NCBI RefSeq assembly: GCF_002245535.1
Contig: NZ_NKCN01000006.1
Coordinates: forward strand, 1-64,000
From: Mycobacterium lehmannii
GTDB taxonomy: Bacteria; Actinomycetota; Actinomycetes; Mycobacteriales; Mycobacteriaceae
DNA: 64,000 nt
Direction: 5' to 3'
Shown here: one piece after another, positions 27,113 to 39,520 of the stretch
How the letters are laid out: each line of letters opens with the position of its first letter
Numbering within the stretch: the first letter of the stretch is position 1
Notes under the pieces: generated by a model
Database searches by the model: none
What the model was told of the DNA's origin: nothing
The model's input: the letters and a program-made list of their open reading frames with translations, nothing else
Translations under genes and position numbers: made by a program

Positions 27113-27718
27113 TCAGGACACCGGCTCGAACGGCTCGTCCGGGAGGACCCAGTGGCCCGGCTTCTCATCGAAGAACGGGTTGACGACCCCATTCACATCC
27201 GGAAGCTTCTTCAGCTGCCCGGGCGGAATTCCGTAGAACGGGTTAGGAACCCCGTTGATGAACGGCGAGTTCTTCAGCTGCCCCGGCGGGATGTGCCCGT
27301 GCGGGAGCTTGAAGTAGTTGTCCACCTCAGGGAACTGCACCTCGGGCAGCTCCACATCGGGAGCGTTCACGCTCGGAACATCCACATCGGGCAGGTTCAC
27401 CCGCGGAACATTCACATCGGGAACGTTCACACCCGGCACGTTCACATCAGGAACGTTCACACCCGGCACGTTCACATCAGGAACATTCACACCCGGCACG
27501 TTCACATCAGGAACGTTCACAGCCGGCACGTCGACATCCGGCGCGTTGACAGCCGGAATGTTCACATCGGGAACGTTCACGCTCGGAACGGGCACCGGAG
27601 GCGGCTGCGGGATGTTGATGTGCGGTTGCGCCTGTGCCAGACCTGCGCCCAGGCCAAGCGCGCCGAGTCCGAGTGCACCGGTCATCGTGGTGGTCACTGC
27701 CAGTTTCTTGAAGTCCAT
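27113..27718 (-). CDS. secreted VNVP pentad-repeat protein
   Basis: 201 residues. A signal peptide (1-30, ending LAQA) leads to a proline-rich linker, then 17 tandem pentads of the form x-V-N-V-P (residues 46-130). The x position alternates between Asp and Gly/Ala/Ser. The C-terminal third has two copies of IPPGQLKxxPxxNGVxNPF. There are no cysteines after the signal peptide. It is probably exported and extended or cell-wall associated. I do not know a characterised homologue. It lies between mazG and mfd, where H37Rv has no such gene as far as I recall. GAGTTTTCGATGG gives a modest ribosome site. Confidence 0.75.
   Translation of the reverse strand: MDFKKLAVTTTMTGALGLGALGLGAGLAQAQPHINIPQPPPVPVPSVNVPDVNIPAVNAPDVDVPAVNVPDVNVPGVNVPDVNVPGVNVPDVNVPGVNVPDVNVPRVNLPDVDVPSVNAPDVELPEVQFPEVDNYFKLPHGHIPPGQLKNSPFINGVPNPFYGIPPGQLKKLPDVNGVVNPFFDEKPGHWVLPDEPFEPVS
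27329..27583 (-). repeat. tandem coding repeat, 15-bp unit (30-bp higher-order unit)
   Basis: The 17 pentads of the VNVP protein are encoded here. In the centre, 30-bp units of two pentads are almost identical at the DNA level (GTGAACGTTCCTGATGTGAA-type on the minus strand). Units at both ends are diverged. This suggests recent expansion in the middle and makes copy number prone to change by slippage. Confidence 0.85.
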
Positions 27719-27975
27719 CGAAAACTCCTTCGCCTTGCGTCATCGCGACACGCACCGATTGCTCGGTGGCATCGTGTGATGTTCGGTTTAGGAAATTGCT
27801 TAACCACCTGTTTCAGGTGATCGACGCCCTCGGTTTGGACGACTTCCCTCGGTTTAGAAGGCAAGCAACACCTTGACCCCCCGACGGGTATGTCGGACCG
27901 GCATGACGGTGCGTTAACAGCGCTTCTGGATTCGGGCCGGGCGCGGCACTCTTGAAAACCCTCCTGACCAGGCAA

Positions 27976-31611
<3,636 letters not shown>

Positions 31612-31687
31612 GATGCTTCCATCGTAGGCACGCGCCGAAAGGCTTGCCGCGACGAGGGTTTGCGCGGATCCGCTGACGAGATCTACG

Positions 31688-32335
31688 TCACTCGTCGAGC
31701 AACGGCGGATCGTTCTCCAGATGCATCAGCCCGTTCCAGCACAGGTTGACCAGATGCGCTGCGACGACCTCTTTCTTGGGCTCGCGTACGTCGAGCCACC
31801 ACTGCGCGGTCATCGACACCGAGCCGACCAACGCCTGGGCGTAGAGCGGCGCCATCTCCGGGTCCAGTCCGCGGCGGGAGAAGTCGCCGGCCAGGATCGA
31901 GGACACCTGGTTGACGGCCTCGTTGAGCAGCGTCGAATAGGTGCTGCCTGAGGTGATCGACGCCGGGGAGTCACGGATCAGGATGCGGAAGCCGTCGGTG
32001 CGTTCGTCGACGTAGGTCAGCAGGGCGAGCGCGACGCGTTCGATGCGCAGCCGCGAGCGGTTGTTGGTCATCCGGGTCAGCGAGGAGGTGATCCCGTCGA
32101 GCAACGCCGACATCTCGCGGTCGACGACCACCGCGTAGAGGCCCTCTTTGCCGCCGAAGTGCTCGTAGACGACGGGCTTGGAGACGTTCGCGCGCTGGGC
32201 GATCTCCTCGATCGAGGTGCCCTCGTAGCCGCGCTCGGCGAAGAGCTTGCGCGCGACCTCGATGAGCTGGTGGCGCCGCTCGGCGCCCGTCATCCGCGCC
32301 CGCGGTGCCCTGACCTCCTTGTCGGGTGCTGCCAC
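31688..32335 (-). CDS. TetR-family regulator (Rv1019-like)
   Basis: About 215 residues. The TetR HTH is [40 protein letters not shown]. The frame is open to 32407, but GTG 32335 ([21 protein letters not shown]) is preceded by TACCCT at 32348-32343 with 7 nt between, a leaderless arrangement. It is adjacent to mfd as in H37Rv, where Rv1019 autoregulates and reads into mfd. The ligand is unknown. Confidence 0.83.
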   Translation of the reverse strand: MAAPDKEVRAPRARMTGAERRHQLIEVARKLFAERGYEGTSIEEIAQRANVSKPVVYEHFGGKEGLYAVVVDREMSALLDGITSSLTRMTNNRSRLRIERVALALLTYVDERTDGFRILIRDSPASITSGSTYSTLLNEAVNQVSSILAGDFSRRGLDPEMAPLYAQALVGSVSMTAQWWLDVREPKKEVVAAHLVNLCWNGLMHLENDPPLLDE

Positions 32336-32452
32336 GGTCACCAGGGTAGATGCAGATGTAGTGGTCGGGCGGCGATCAGACGGCGAGGCGCCTGCCGTCG
32401 GGAACAAACGAAGAGGGGTCCGGCGATTGGACTAGCATCACGAGTTGTCCGA

Positions 32453-32524
32453 TCCGTCGTGGTGTAATCGGCAGCACCTCTGATTTTGGTTCAGATAGTT
32501 CAGGTTCGAGTCCTGGCGACGGAG
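32453..32524 (+). tRNA. tRNA-Gln, anticodon TTG
   Basis: The acceptor stem TCCGTCG pairs with CGACGGA, and G32524 is the discriminator. The anticodon stem TCTGA/TCAGA encloses TTTTGGT, giving anticodon TTG. The T arm CAGG-TTCGAGT-CCTG and the D arm with GGTGTAATCGGCAGCAC are normal. Only CA follows the discriminator, so CCA must be completed by the tRNA nucleotidyltransferase. It lies just upstream of glmU, as in H37Rv. Confidence 0.93.
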
Positions 32525-32608
32525 CAATTTGGCCGCGATTGTGCGCTCACATGCGGCGTGACCGGCGTGTCGCGCATGAAACCGCACATCCGATAGGCAG
32601 GAGACCGG

Positions 32609-34087
32609 ATGACGGCAGCCCCTGAAACCGCGGTGGTCGTGCTCGCGGCCGGCGCCGGAACCCGGATGCGATCCGACACCCCGAAGGTGCTGCACACCCT
32701 GGCGGGTCGCAGCATGCTCGCCCACGCACTGCACGCGGTGGCCAAGGCGGCGCCGCGGCACCTGGTCGTCGTGGTCGGCAAGGACCGGGACCGGGTGACG
32801 CCCGAGGTCGAGCGGCTGGCCGCCGAGCTCGGCCGCCCGATCGACACCGCGACCCAAGAGCAGCAACTCGGCACCGGACACGCCGTGCAGTGCGGTTTGG
32901 CGGCACTGGCGGCCGACTTCGCAGGCACGCTGGTCGTGACCTCGGGTGACGTGCCGCTACTCGACGCCGACACGCTGGCCGACCTGATCGGCACGCACAA
33001 CAGCCGGGCGACGGCGGCGACCGTGTTGACCACCACGCTGCCCGACCCGACGGGTTACGGCCGCATCCTGCGCACCCAGGACGGCGAAGTGATGGGCATC
33101 GTCGAACAGGCCGACGCCACGCCCGAGCAGCGGGCCATCACCGAGGTCAACGCCGGGGTGTACGCGTTCGACGCCGCCGCGCTGCGGTCGGCGCTGCGCC
33201 GCTTGAGCTCGGACAACGCCCAGCAGGAGCAATACCTGACCGACGTCGTCTCGATCGTGCGGTCCGACGGTCTGGTCGTACGGGCCAAGCACGTCGACGA
33301 CTCGATGCTGGTGGCGGGGGTCAACGACCGCGTGCAGCTGGCCGAACTCGGCGCGGAGCTGAACCGGCGCATCGTCGCCACCCACCAGCGGGCCGGGGTC
33401 ACGGTGGTCGATCCCGCCACGACGTGGATCGACGTCGACGTGACCATCGGCCGCGACACCGTGGTCAAGCCGGGCACCCAGCTGCTCGGCGACACCCGCA
33501 TCGGCGGGCGGTGTGAGGTCGGGCCCGACACCACGTTGGCCGACGTCACGCTCGGTGAGGACGCGACCGTATGCCGCACGCACGCCACCTCGTCGGTCAT
33601 CGGGGACGGCGCGACGGTCGGGCCGTTCACCTACCTGCGGCCGGGCACCGTGCTGGGCGCCGACGGCAAGCTCGGCGCGTTCGTCGAGACCAAGAACACG
33701 ACGATCGGCACCGGCACCAAGGTGCCGCATCTGACGTACGTCGGCGACGCCGACATCGGCGAGCACAGCAATATCGGGGCGTCGAGCGTCTTCGTCAACT
33801 ACGACGGCGAGACCAAGAGCCGCACCACGATCGGCTCGCACGTCCGCACGGGGTCGGACACGATGTTCGTCGCCCCGGTCACCGTCGGCGACGGCGCCTA
33901 CACCGGGGCGGGCACCGTCGTGCGTGACGACGTGCCGCCGGGTGCGCTGGCCGTGTCCGCCGGCCCGCAGCGCAACATCGAGGGTTGGGTGACGCGCAAG
34001 CGGCCGGGGTCGGCGGCGGCGCGGGCCGCGGAGCAGGCATCGGCCGGCGAGGGCGGGCAGGCTGCGGACGAGGTCGAATCCGGGTGA
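32609..34087 (+). CDS. glmU: bifunctional GlcN-1-P acetyltransferase / GlcNAc-1-P uridyltransferase
   Basis: 492 residues. The N-terminal uridyltransferase has [18 protein letters not shown], and the C-terminal left-handed beta-helix acetyltransferase contains hexapeptides and [33 protein letters not shown]. It makes UDP-GlcNAc for peptidoglycan and arabinogalactan linker. A C-terminal Ala/Gly-rich tail of about 30 residues is typical of mycobacterial GlmU. GGAG lies before ATG 32609. It probably forms a transcript with prsA. Confidence 0.96.
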   Translation: MTAAPETAVVVLAAGAGTRMRSDTPKVLHTLAGRSMLAHALHAVAKAAPRHLVVVVGKDRDRVTPEVERLAAELGRPIDTATQEQQLGTGHAVQCGLAALAADFAGTLVVTSGDVPLLDADTLADLIGTHNSRATAATVLTTTLPDPTGYGRILRTQDGEVMGIVEQADATPEQRAITEVNAGVYAFDAAALRSALRRLSSDNAQQEQYLTDVVSIVRSDGLVVRAKHVDDSMLVAGVNDRVQLAELGAELNRRIVATHQRAGVTVVDPATTWIDVDVTIGRDTVVKPGTQLLGDTRIGGRCEVGPDTTLADVTLGEDATVCRTHATSSVIGDGATVGPFTYLRPGTVLGADGKLGAFVETKNTTIGTGTKVPHLTYVGDADIGEHSNIGASSVFVNYDGETKSRTTIGSHVRTGSDTMFVAPVTVGDGAYTGAGTVVRDDVPPGALAVSAGPQRNIEGWVTRKRPGSAAARAAEQASAGEGGQAADEVESG

Positions 34088-34185
34088 GCGGCCCCGGCCG
34101 TTCACGATCTGGCCACCCGGGCACGGCCGGCGCGTCAAGCTACGTAGGATTAGCCGGTATCGATCCCCGACCTTGAGGGCGCAGT

Positions 34186-35166
34186 GTGGGCACCGAGTGG
34201 ACCGACAATCGCAAAAACTTGATGCTGTTCTCGGGTCGGGCGCACCCCGAACTCGCTGAACAGGTCGCCAAGGAACTCGACGTACCCGTGACGGCGCAGA
34301 CCGCTCGGGACTTCGCCAACGGCGAGATCTTCGTCCGGTTCGACGAATCCGTTCGCGGTTGCGACGCCTTCGTGCTGCAGAGCCATCCGGCGCCACTGAA
34401 CCAGCACCTGATGGAACAGCTGATCATGATCGACGCGCTCAAGCGCGGCAGCGCCAAGCGGATCACCGCGATCCTTCCGTTCTATCCGTATGCACGGCAG
34501 GACAAGAAGCACCGCGGGCGCGAACCGATCTCGGCACGGTTGGTCGCCGACCTGCTCAAGACCGCGGGTGCCGACCGGATCGTCACCGTCGATCTGCACA
34601 CTGACCAGATCCAGGGCTTCTTCGACGGACCGGTCGACCACATGCGGGCGCAGAAGCTGCTCACCGGGTACATCGCCGAGCATTACTCCCACCACGACAT
34701 GGTGGTCGTCTCCCCCGACTCCGGCCGGGTTCGCGTCGCCGAGAAGTGGGCGGACTCCCTCGGAGGCGTCCCGCTGGCGTTCATCCACAAGACGCGCGAC
34801 CCACTCAAACCCAACGAGGTGGTGTCCAACCGCGTCGTCGGCGACGTGCGGGGCAAGACCTGTGTGCTGACCGACGACATGATCGACACCGGCGGCACCA
34901 TCGCCGGCGCGGTCAAGCTGCTCAAGGCCGACGGCGCCGGCGACGTGATCATCGCGGCGACACACGGCGTGCTGTCGGATCCGGCCCGCGAGCGGCTGGC
35001 CGATTCGGGCGCCTGCGAGGTGATCGTCACCAACACGCTGCCCATCGGCGAGGACAAGCACTTCGCGCAGTTGACCGTGCTCTCGATCGCCCCGTTGCTG
35101 GCGAACACGATCCGCGCGGTGTTCGACAACGGCTCGGTGACAAGCCTTTTCGACGGGTCGGCATAA
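34186..35166 (+). CDS. prsA: ribose-phosphate pyrophosphokinase
   Basis: 326 residues. It makes PRPP from ribose 5-phosphate and ATP, for nucleotides, histidine, tryptophan and decaprenyl-phosphoryl-arabinose. The flexible loop region PFYPYARQDKKHRGREPISARL and the PRPP-binding loop CVLTDDMIDTGGTIAGA are present. GTG 34186 has GAGGG upstream. The arsenate-reductase-like gene begins immediately after the stop. Confidence 0.96.
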   Translation: MGTEWTDNRKNLMLFSGRAHPELAEQVAKELDVPVTAQTARDFANGEIFVRFDESVRGCDAFVLQSHPAPLNQHLMEQLIMIDALKRGSAKRITAILPFYPYARQDKKHRGREPISARLVADLLKTAGADRIVTVDLHTDQIQGFFDGPVDHMRAQKLLTGYIAEHYSHHDMVVVSPDSGRVRVAEKWADSLGGVPLAFIHKTRDPLKPNEVVSNRVVGDVRGKTCVLTDDMIDTGGTIAGAVKLLKADGAGDVIIAATHGVLSDPARERLADSGACEVIVTNTLPIGEDKHFAQLTVLSIAPLLANTIRAVFDNGSVTSLFDGSA

Positions 35167-35523
35167 ATGTCGGCTCCGATGTGCAGCGCGACGATCTACC
35201 ACAATCCCAAGTGCTCGACCTCGCGCAAGACGTTGGACTTGTTGCGCGAGAACGGGATCGAGCCTGAGATCGTGCAGTACCTGAAGACGCCGCCGACCCG
35301 CGCCGAGCTGGAGAAGATGATCTCCGACGCCGGCATCGACGTGCGCACCGCCGTGCGTAAACGCGAATCCCTCTACGGCGAACTGGGTTTGGCGGACGCC
35401 TCTGACGACGAGCTCCTCGACGCGATGGCCGCCAACCCGATCCTGATCGAGCGACCGTTCGTTGTCACGCCGAAGGGCACCCGGTTGGCCCGGCCGATCG
35501 ACGCGGTACGCGAGATTCTGTGA
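35167..35523 (+). CDS. arsenate reductase family protein (ArsC/YfgD type)
   Basis: 118 residues. TIYHNPKCSTSRKTLDLLREN contains the Cys of the thioredoxin-like ArsC family. The C-terminal RPFVVTPKGTRLARPID is also typical. The protein may reduce arsenate with a thiol cofactor, but many family members have other or unknown roles and no ars genes are near. Its start directly abuts the prsA stop. lpqT overlaps it by 4 bp, so it lies inside a conserved gene row where I recall no such gene in H37Rv. Confidence 0.82.
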   Translation: MSAPMCSATIYHNPKCSTSRKTLDLLRENGIEPEIVQYLKTPPTRAELEKMISDAGIDVRTAVRKRESLYGELGLADASDDELLDAMAANPILIERPFVVTPKGTRLARPIDAVREIL

Positions 35524-36203
35524 GCCGTCGAGGCTTTCGAGTTCTTGCCGCTGCGGTGGCGGTTGTCGGTGCGATCGCCGCGGTGTCCGGCTGCGGCACC
35601 GAACCGCCCAACTATCAGTCGGTGTGGTCGACCTCGTCGTCGCCGCCGTCGACCACCGCCAACCCCGACGACAAGCCGGTGCCCGTCGCGGCGTTCCTGG
35701 AACAGGCCGGGGTGACCGGCCAGCCCGTGTTCCCCGAGAAGCTCACCGATCTGACCGTCTCGTTTCCGACGCCTGCCGGGTGGGAGCCGTACTTCAACAC
35801 CAACTTCGCGCCGGGAACCAGGGTGATCGCCAAGGGTGAGACTTACCCGATCGCGATGCTGGTGGTGATGAAGTTGACCGGCGATTTCGATCCGCGCGAG
35901 GCGATCAAGCACGGCTACGTCGATGCCGAGATGTCGCAGAACTTCAAGCGCCTCAACGCGTCCATGGACGACTTCAAGGGTTTCCCGTCGGCGATGATCG
36001 AGGGCAGCTACGACCTCAACGGCACCCGGATGCACAGCTACAACCGCATCGTCATCGCGACCGGCGCACCGCCCGCCAAGCAGCGCTATCTCGTCCAGTT
36101 CACGGTGACGAGTTTCGCCCAGAAGGCCGCCGAAGAGGCCCCCGACATCGAGAAGATCATCGGCGGCTTCAACGTCGCGGTTCCCAAGCCGCCGCCGAAG
36201 TAG
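35520..36203 (+). CDS. lpqT: lipoprotein LpqT (LpqN/LpqT family)
   Basis: 227 residues. The signal peptide ends in lipobox AVSG-C25, followed by a Ser/Pro-rich linker and the LpqN/LpqT domain (FPTPAGWEPYFNTNFAPGTRVI). It is a surface lipoprotein of unclear function; LpqN-type domains bind trehalose and influence cell-envelope export. GTG 35520 overlaps the arsC-like stop. It matches Rv1016c. Confidence 0.88.
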   Translation: MSRRGFRVLAAAVAVVGAIAAVSGCGTEPPNYQSVWSTSSSPPSTTANPDDKPVPVAAFLEQAGVTGQPVFPEKLTDLTVSFPTPAGWEPYFNTNFAPGTRVIAKGETYPIAMLVVMKLTGDFDPREAIKHGYVDAEMSQNFKRLNASMDDFKGFPSAMIEGSYDLNGTRMHSYNRIVIATGAPPAKQRYLVQFTVTSFAQKAAEEAPDIEKIIGGFNVAVPKPPPK

Positions 36204-36215
36204 CCCCAGTTTTTG

Positions 36216-36277
36216 CGCGAAATGGCATTCCAGCAGGAAAAGTGCGAGTAGCGGCCTGCGGGAATGCAATTTCGGGG
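36216..36277. repeat. hairpin repeat, left copy flanking the DUF559 gene
   Basis: An imperfect inverted repeat: arm CGAAATGGCATTCCAGCAGG (36218-36237) pairs with 36255-36274 at 18 of 20 positions. The 17-nt loop includes AAAGTGCGAGT. A second copy in the same orientation, with the same loop core, lies at 37159-37221. It sits 12 bp after lpqT and 8 bp from the 3' end of the DUF559 gene, so it could also act as a bidirectional terminator. Confidence 0.85.
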
Positions 36278-36284
36278 ATTGGGA

Positions 36285-37127
36285 TCAGGGTCGCCAGCCG
36301 CGGGACACCAGCGCGTCCCACGCCCTTCTGACCAAGTACTGCGGATGGTCTTCCTTTATCGCTCTGAGCACGATCCAGCCGAGCCGTTCGATCTGCGGTA
36401 TCACTCGCAGGTCCTTGACGTACTGAGCGCGCGACGTGCGGTGCTGATCGCCGTCGTACTCGGCGACCACCCCGAAATCCTCCCAGCCCATGTCGACTGT
36501 CCGAAGTAGGTTCCCGAACTCGTCGACGATGGGGATCTGGGTGCTCGGCTTGGGAAGTCCGGCGTCGATGAACAGCAGCCGAAGCCAGGTCTCGCGGGGT
36601 GACGCGGCACCGCCGTCGACCAGCGGTAGCAACTCCTTGAGCCGTTTGACACCCCGGGCGCCCTGATACCGCTTGGCCAGGAGCAACACGTCCTCCATCG
36701 AGAATGGCTGCGCGCGCATGAGGGCGTCGAGCCGCGCGATTGCCTGTCCACGAGGCAGGTGCCGGCCGAGGTCGAAGGCGGTACGCGCGGGAGTCGCGAG
36801 GAATAGCCCTTGCCAGACGAACTCGTCGCCCGTTATGCGTTCATTGCGGGTGATGATGCCTTTCGGGGGCCTGGCACAGTCGTAGACCAATTCGATCGCG
36901 GTGTCGTCGACCCACTCCGCGCCGTGAAGTGCTGAGGCCGCGACGCCGGTGACGATTCCGCCGCGTTTGGACCACAACCATGCTGCGAAGGTGCGATCTT
37001 CAACCGTTAGTTGCCGCCCCCGCCGAGCATGGACATCCGGATACACCGGCCGGTACCACCGGGCCAGTTCATGTCGAGTGACGATGCCGTTGGCGACTGC
37101 TTCCGACCCGATGAATATCTCCCCCAT
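36285..37127 (-). CDS. DUF559 endonuclease-domain protein with AbiEi-like N-terminal domain
   Basis: 280 residues. ATG 37127 starts MGEIFIGSEAVANGIVTRHEL. The frame is open much further upstream, through the repeat and into the SDR gene, but that part is not coding. The N-terminal half resembles the winged-helix region of AbiEi-type proteins (GIVTGVAASALHGAEWV). The C-terminus is a Vsr/DUF559-like nuclease domain with VVAEYDGDQHR as the probable metal site and a late WIVLRAIKED. Such solitary nuclease genes are common in mycobacteria, with unknown role. GC content looks lower than in the neighbours. The gene is bracketed by two hairpin repeats and interrupts conserved lpqT-rplY synteny. Confidence 0.8.
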   Translation of the reverse strand: MGEIFIGSEAVANGIVTRHELARWYRPVYPDVHARRGRQLTVEDRTFAAWLWSKRGGIVTGVAASALHGAEWVDDTAIELVYDCARPPKGIITRNERITGDEFVWQGLFLATPARTAFDLGRHLPRGQAIARLDALMRAQPFSMEDVLLLAKRYQGARGVKRLKELLPLVDGGAASPRETWLRLLFIDAGLPKPSTQIPIVDEFGNLLRTVDMGWEDFGVVAEYDGDQHRTSRAQYVKDLRVIPQIERLGWIVLRAIKEDHPQYLVRRAWDALVSRGWRP

Positions 37128-37158
37128 GGCCAGATTGTGCTGACCAGCCCCGACAATG

Positions 37159-37221
37159 CCGCGAAATTGCATTCCAGCAGCGAAAGTGCGAGTGGAGACC
37201 TGCTGGAATGCCATTTCGCGG
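37159..37221. repeat. hairpin repeat, right copy flanking the DUF559 gene
   Basis: Arms 37159-37180 and 37200-37221 pair at 21 of 22 positions around a 19-nt loop containing AAAGTGCGAGT, identical to the core of the left copy. The arm core is GCGAAATTGCATTCCAGCAG. This copy lies upstream of both the DUF559 gene (minus) and the SDR gene (plus), so a simple terminator role does not explain it. Confidence 0.87.
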
Positions 37222-37242
37222 TACGTCACTAGGGTGGTCGGC

Positions 37243-38115
37243 ATGAGCGACTGGACCGCCGCGGATCTGCCCTCCTTCTCCGGACGCACCGTCATCGTCA
37301 CCGGCGCCAACAGCGGCATCGGCTTGATCACGGCGCGCGAACTGGCCGGAGCAGGCGCCAAGGTCATCCTCGCCGTGCGCAACACCGCCAAGGGTGACGA
37401 GGCCGCGGCGACGATCACCGGGGACGTCGAGGTCCGCAAGCTGGACCTGCAGGACCTGGCGTCCGTGCGCGCGTTCGCCGACGGTGTGGACGCCGTCGAC
37501 GTGCTGGTCAACAACGCCGGCATCATGGCCGTCCCGTACGCGTTGACCGTCGACGGCTTCGAGAGCCAGATCGGCACCAACCATCTCGGCCACTTCGCCC
37601 TGACCAACCTGCTGCTGCCCAAGATCAGCGACCGGGTCGTGACGGTGTCGTCGATCATGCACATCTTCGGCCGGATCAACCTCAAAGACCTCAACTGGAA
37701 GGCCCGGCCGTACCTGGCGTGGCCGGCGTATGGGCAGTCCAAGCTCGCGAACCTGCTGTTCACGAAGGACCTGCAGCGTCGACTCGACGAGGTGGGCTCG
37801 CCGATCCGGGCGATCGCCGCACACCCGGGCTACTCCGCCACCAACCTGCAGGGCCAGACGGGCAACCCGATCGGGACCCGCTTCTGGCTCGCCGCCAACC
37901 GGATCTTCGCCACCGAGCCCGACTTCGGTGCCCGCCAGACCCTGTACGCGGTGGCCGAGGACCTGCCGGGCGACACGTTCGTCGGCCCGCGCTTCGGCAG
38001 CCGCGGTCCCACCGGGCCGACGGGCTTCCGCAGCCCGCTGGCTCGCGACGGCCGGATGGCGACGGCACTGTGGGAGCTCTCCGAGCAGCTCACCGACACC
38101 GCGTTCCCGCTCTGA
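37243..38115 (+). CDS. short-chain dehydrogenase/reductase, retinol-dehydrogenase-like
   Basis: 290 residues from ATG 37243. The Rossmann motif TGANSGIG (20-27), the NNAG motif and the catalytic Y163-x3-K167 (YGQSK) are intact. The segment VTVSSIMHIFGRINLKDLNW is typical of light-dependent protochlorophyllide/retinol-dehydrogenase-like SDRs in mycobacteria. TAGGGT at 37230-37235 lies 7 nt before the ATG, predicting a leaderless mRNA whose -10 starts only 8 bp after the hairpin repeat. The substrate is unknown. Confidence 0.85.
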   Translation: MSDWTAADLPSFSGRTVIVTGANSGIGLITARELAGAGAKVILAVRNTAKGDEAAATITGDVEVRKLDLQDLASVRAFADGVDAVDVLVNNAGIMAVPYALTVDGFESQIGTNHLGHFALTNLLLPKISDRVVTVSSIMHIFGRINLKDLNWKARPYLAWPAYGQSKLANLLFTKDLQRRLDEVGSPIRAIAAHPGYSATNLQGQTGNPIGTRFWLAANRIFATEPDFGARQTLYAVAEDLPGDTFVGPRFGSRGPTGPTGFRSPLARDGRMATALWELSEQLTDTAFPL

Positions 38116-38255
38116 TTTGGGGCGCAGCACCGTTTCCGGCTACCCTGGCCGGTGATCACGGCGAGGGTGGCCGCGCCAGCGGAGGCCACCGTTATCGACG
38201 CGAACCTTGTGGTTGAGCCCCGCCGTGCTGAGCACACGACAGGAGCACCCACATC

Positions 38256-38933
38256 ATGGCGAAGAACGCCCCCAACAACCTGACCGCGGCGGTCCGCACC
38301 GAGACCGGCAAGGGCGCATCGCGCCGCGCCCGCCGCAACGGCAAGGTGCCCGCGGTCCTCTACGGTCACGGCACCGATCCGCAGCACCTCGAACTCGACG
38401 GCCGTGACTTCGCGGCCGTGCTTCGCAACTCGGGCACCAACGCGGTGCTCACCCTCGATATCAACGGCAAGGAGCAGCTCGCGCTGACCAGGGCTCTCGA
38501 CATCCACCCGATCCGCCGCACCATCACGCACGCCGATCTGCTCGTCGTGCGCCGTGGCGAGAAGGTCGTCGTCGAGATCAACGTCGTCATCGAGGGTGAC
38601 GCGGTGCCCGGGACCCTGGTCACCCAGGAGACCAACACGATCGAGGTCGAAGCCGACGTGCAGTCGATTCCGGAGAACGTCGTCGTCTCGGTTGAAGGCG
38701 TCGAGGCGGGGACGCAGTTCACGGCCGGCTCACTCGAGCTGCCGTCGGGTGTCACGCTGGTGACCGACCCCGACTCGCTCGTGGTCAACGTCGTCGTCGC
38801 GCCGACGGCCGAGGAGCTCGAGGCCGAGGGCGGCGGTGAGACGCCGGAGGAGGCGGAAGCCGACGTCGCCGAGGTCGCCGACGAGGGCGAGGGCGACTCC
38901 GCCGAGGCGGCTCCCGCCGAAGAATCCGAGTAG
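38256..38933 (+). CDS. rplY: 50S ribosomal protein L25, general stress protein Ctc
   Basis: 225 residues. The N-terminal L25 domain ([26 protein letters not shown]) binds 5S rRNA. The C-terminal TL5/Ctc beta domain is followed by an acidic Glu/Ala-rich tail of about 40 residues. AGGAG lies before ATG 38256. pth follows 6 bp after the stop; the pair matches Rv1015c-Rv1014c. Confidence 0.95.
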   Translation: MAKNAPNNLTAAVRTETGKGASRRARRNGKVPAVLYGHGTDPQHLELDGRDFAAVLRNSGTNAVLTLDINGKEQLALTRALDIHPIRRTITHADLLVVRRGEKVVVEINVVIEGDAVPGTLVTQETNTIEVEADVQSIPENVVVSVEGVEAGTQFTAGSLELPSGVTLVTDPDSLVVNVVVAPTAEELEAEGGGETPEEAEADVAEVADEGEGDSAEAAPAEESE

Positions 38934-38939
38934 TCCGGC

Positions 38940-39518
38940 ATGGCCGAACCACTACTCGTGGTCGGCCTGGGCAACCCGGGACCGCAATACGCCACGACGC
39001 GGCACAACCTCGGGTTCCTCGTCGCCGACATCCTCGCCGATCGCATCGGCTCGGGATTCAAGGTGCACAAGAAGTCCGGCGCCGAGGTGGTCACCGGCCG
39101 CCTCGCCGGACGCTCGGTGGTGCTGGCCAAACCGCGTACCTACATGAACGAGTCGGGTCGGCAGGTCGGACCGCTGGCCAAGTTCTACTCGGTGCCACCG
39201 GCCGACATCGTGGTGATCCACGACGAGCTCGACATCGACTTCGGCCGGATCCGGCTGAAGTTCGGTGGCGGTGTGGCCGGGCACAACGGGCTACGGTCGG
39301 TCGCTTCGTCGTTGGGTAGCAACGACTTTCAGCGCGTCCGGATCGGTATCGGTAGGCCGCCCGGCCGCACCGAAGGCGCGAAGTTCGTGTTGAGCACCTT
39401 CACCTCCGCGGAGTGGAAGGACGTCCCGACGATCTGTGAGCAGGCCGCTGACGCCACCGAGATCCTGGTGGCACACGGCGTGGAGCCGGCGCAGAACATC
39501 GTGCACGCCTGGGGCTGA
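38940..39518 (+). CDS. pth: peptidyl-tRNA hydrolase
   Basis: 192 residues. It recycles peptidyl-tRNA released from ribosomes. [20 protein letters not shown] has the conserved Asn and catalytic His. [14 protein letters not shown] and [29 protein letters not shown] complete the family pattern. It is cotranscribed with rplY. Confidence 0.96.
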   Translation: MAEPLLVVGLGNPGPQYATTRHNLGFLVADILADRIGSGFKVHKKSGAEVVTGRLAGRSVVLAKPRTYMNESGRQVGPLAKFYSVPPADIVVIHDELDIDFGRIRLKFGGGVAGHNGLRSVASSLGSNDFQRVRIGIGRPPGRTEGAKFVLSTFTSAEWKDVPTICEQAADATEILVAHGVEPAQNIVHAWG

Positions 39519-39520
39519 CG

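Noticed and set aside
27329..27583. Possible CRISPR-like array because of regular 30-bp DNA repeats
   Set aside because: The repeats have no unique spacers, keep a reading frame and encode VNVP pentads in a protein with a signal peptide; there are no cas genes.
36216..36277. Simple bidirectional terminator between lpqT and the DUF559 gene
   Set aside because: It may serve as one, but the same element with the same loop lies at 37159-37221 between divergent 5' ends, so termination alone does not explain the pair.
37128..37763. Upstream extension of the DUF559 frame to 492 codons
   Set aside because: It crosses the hairpin repeat and runs antisense through the SDR gene; the protein similarity begins at 37127.
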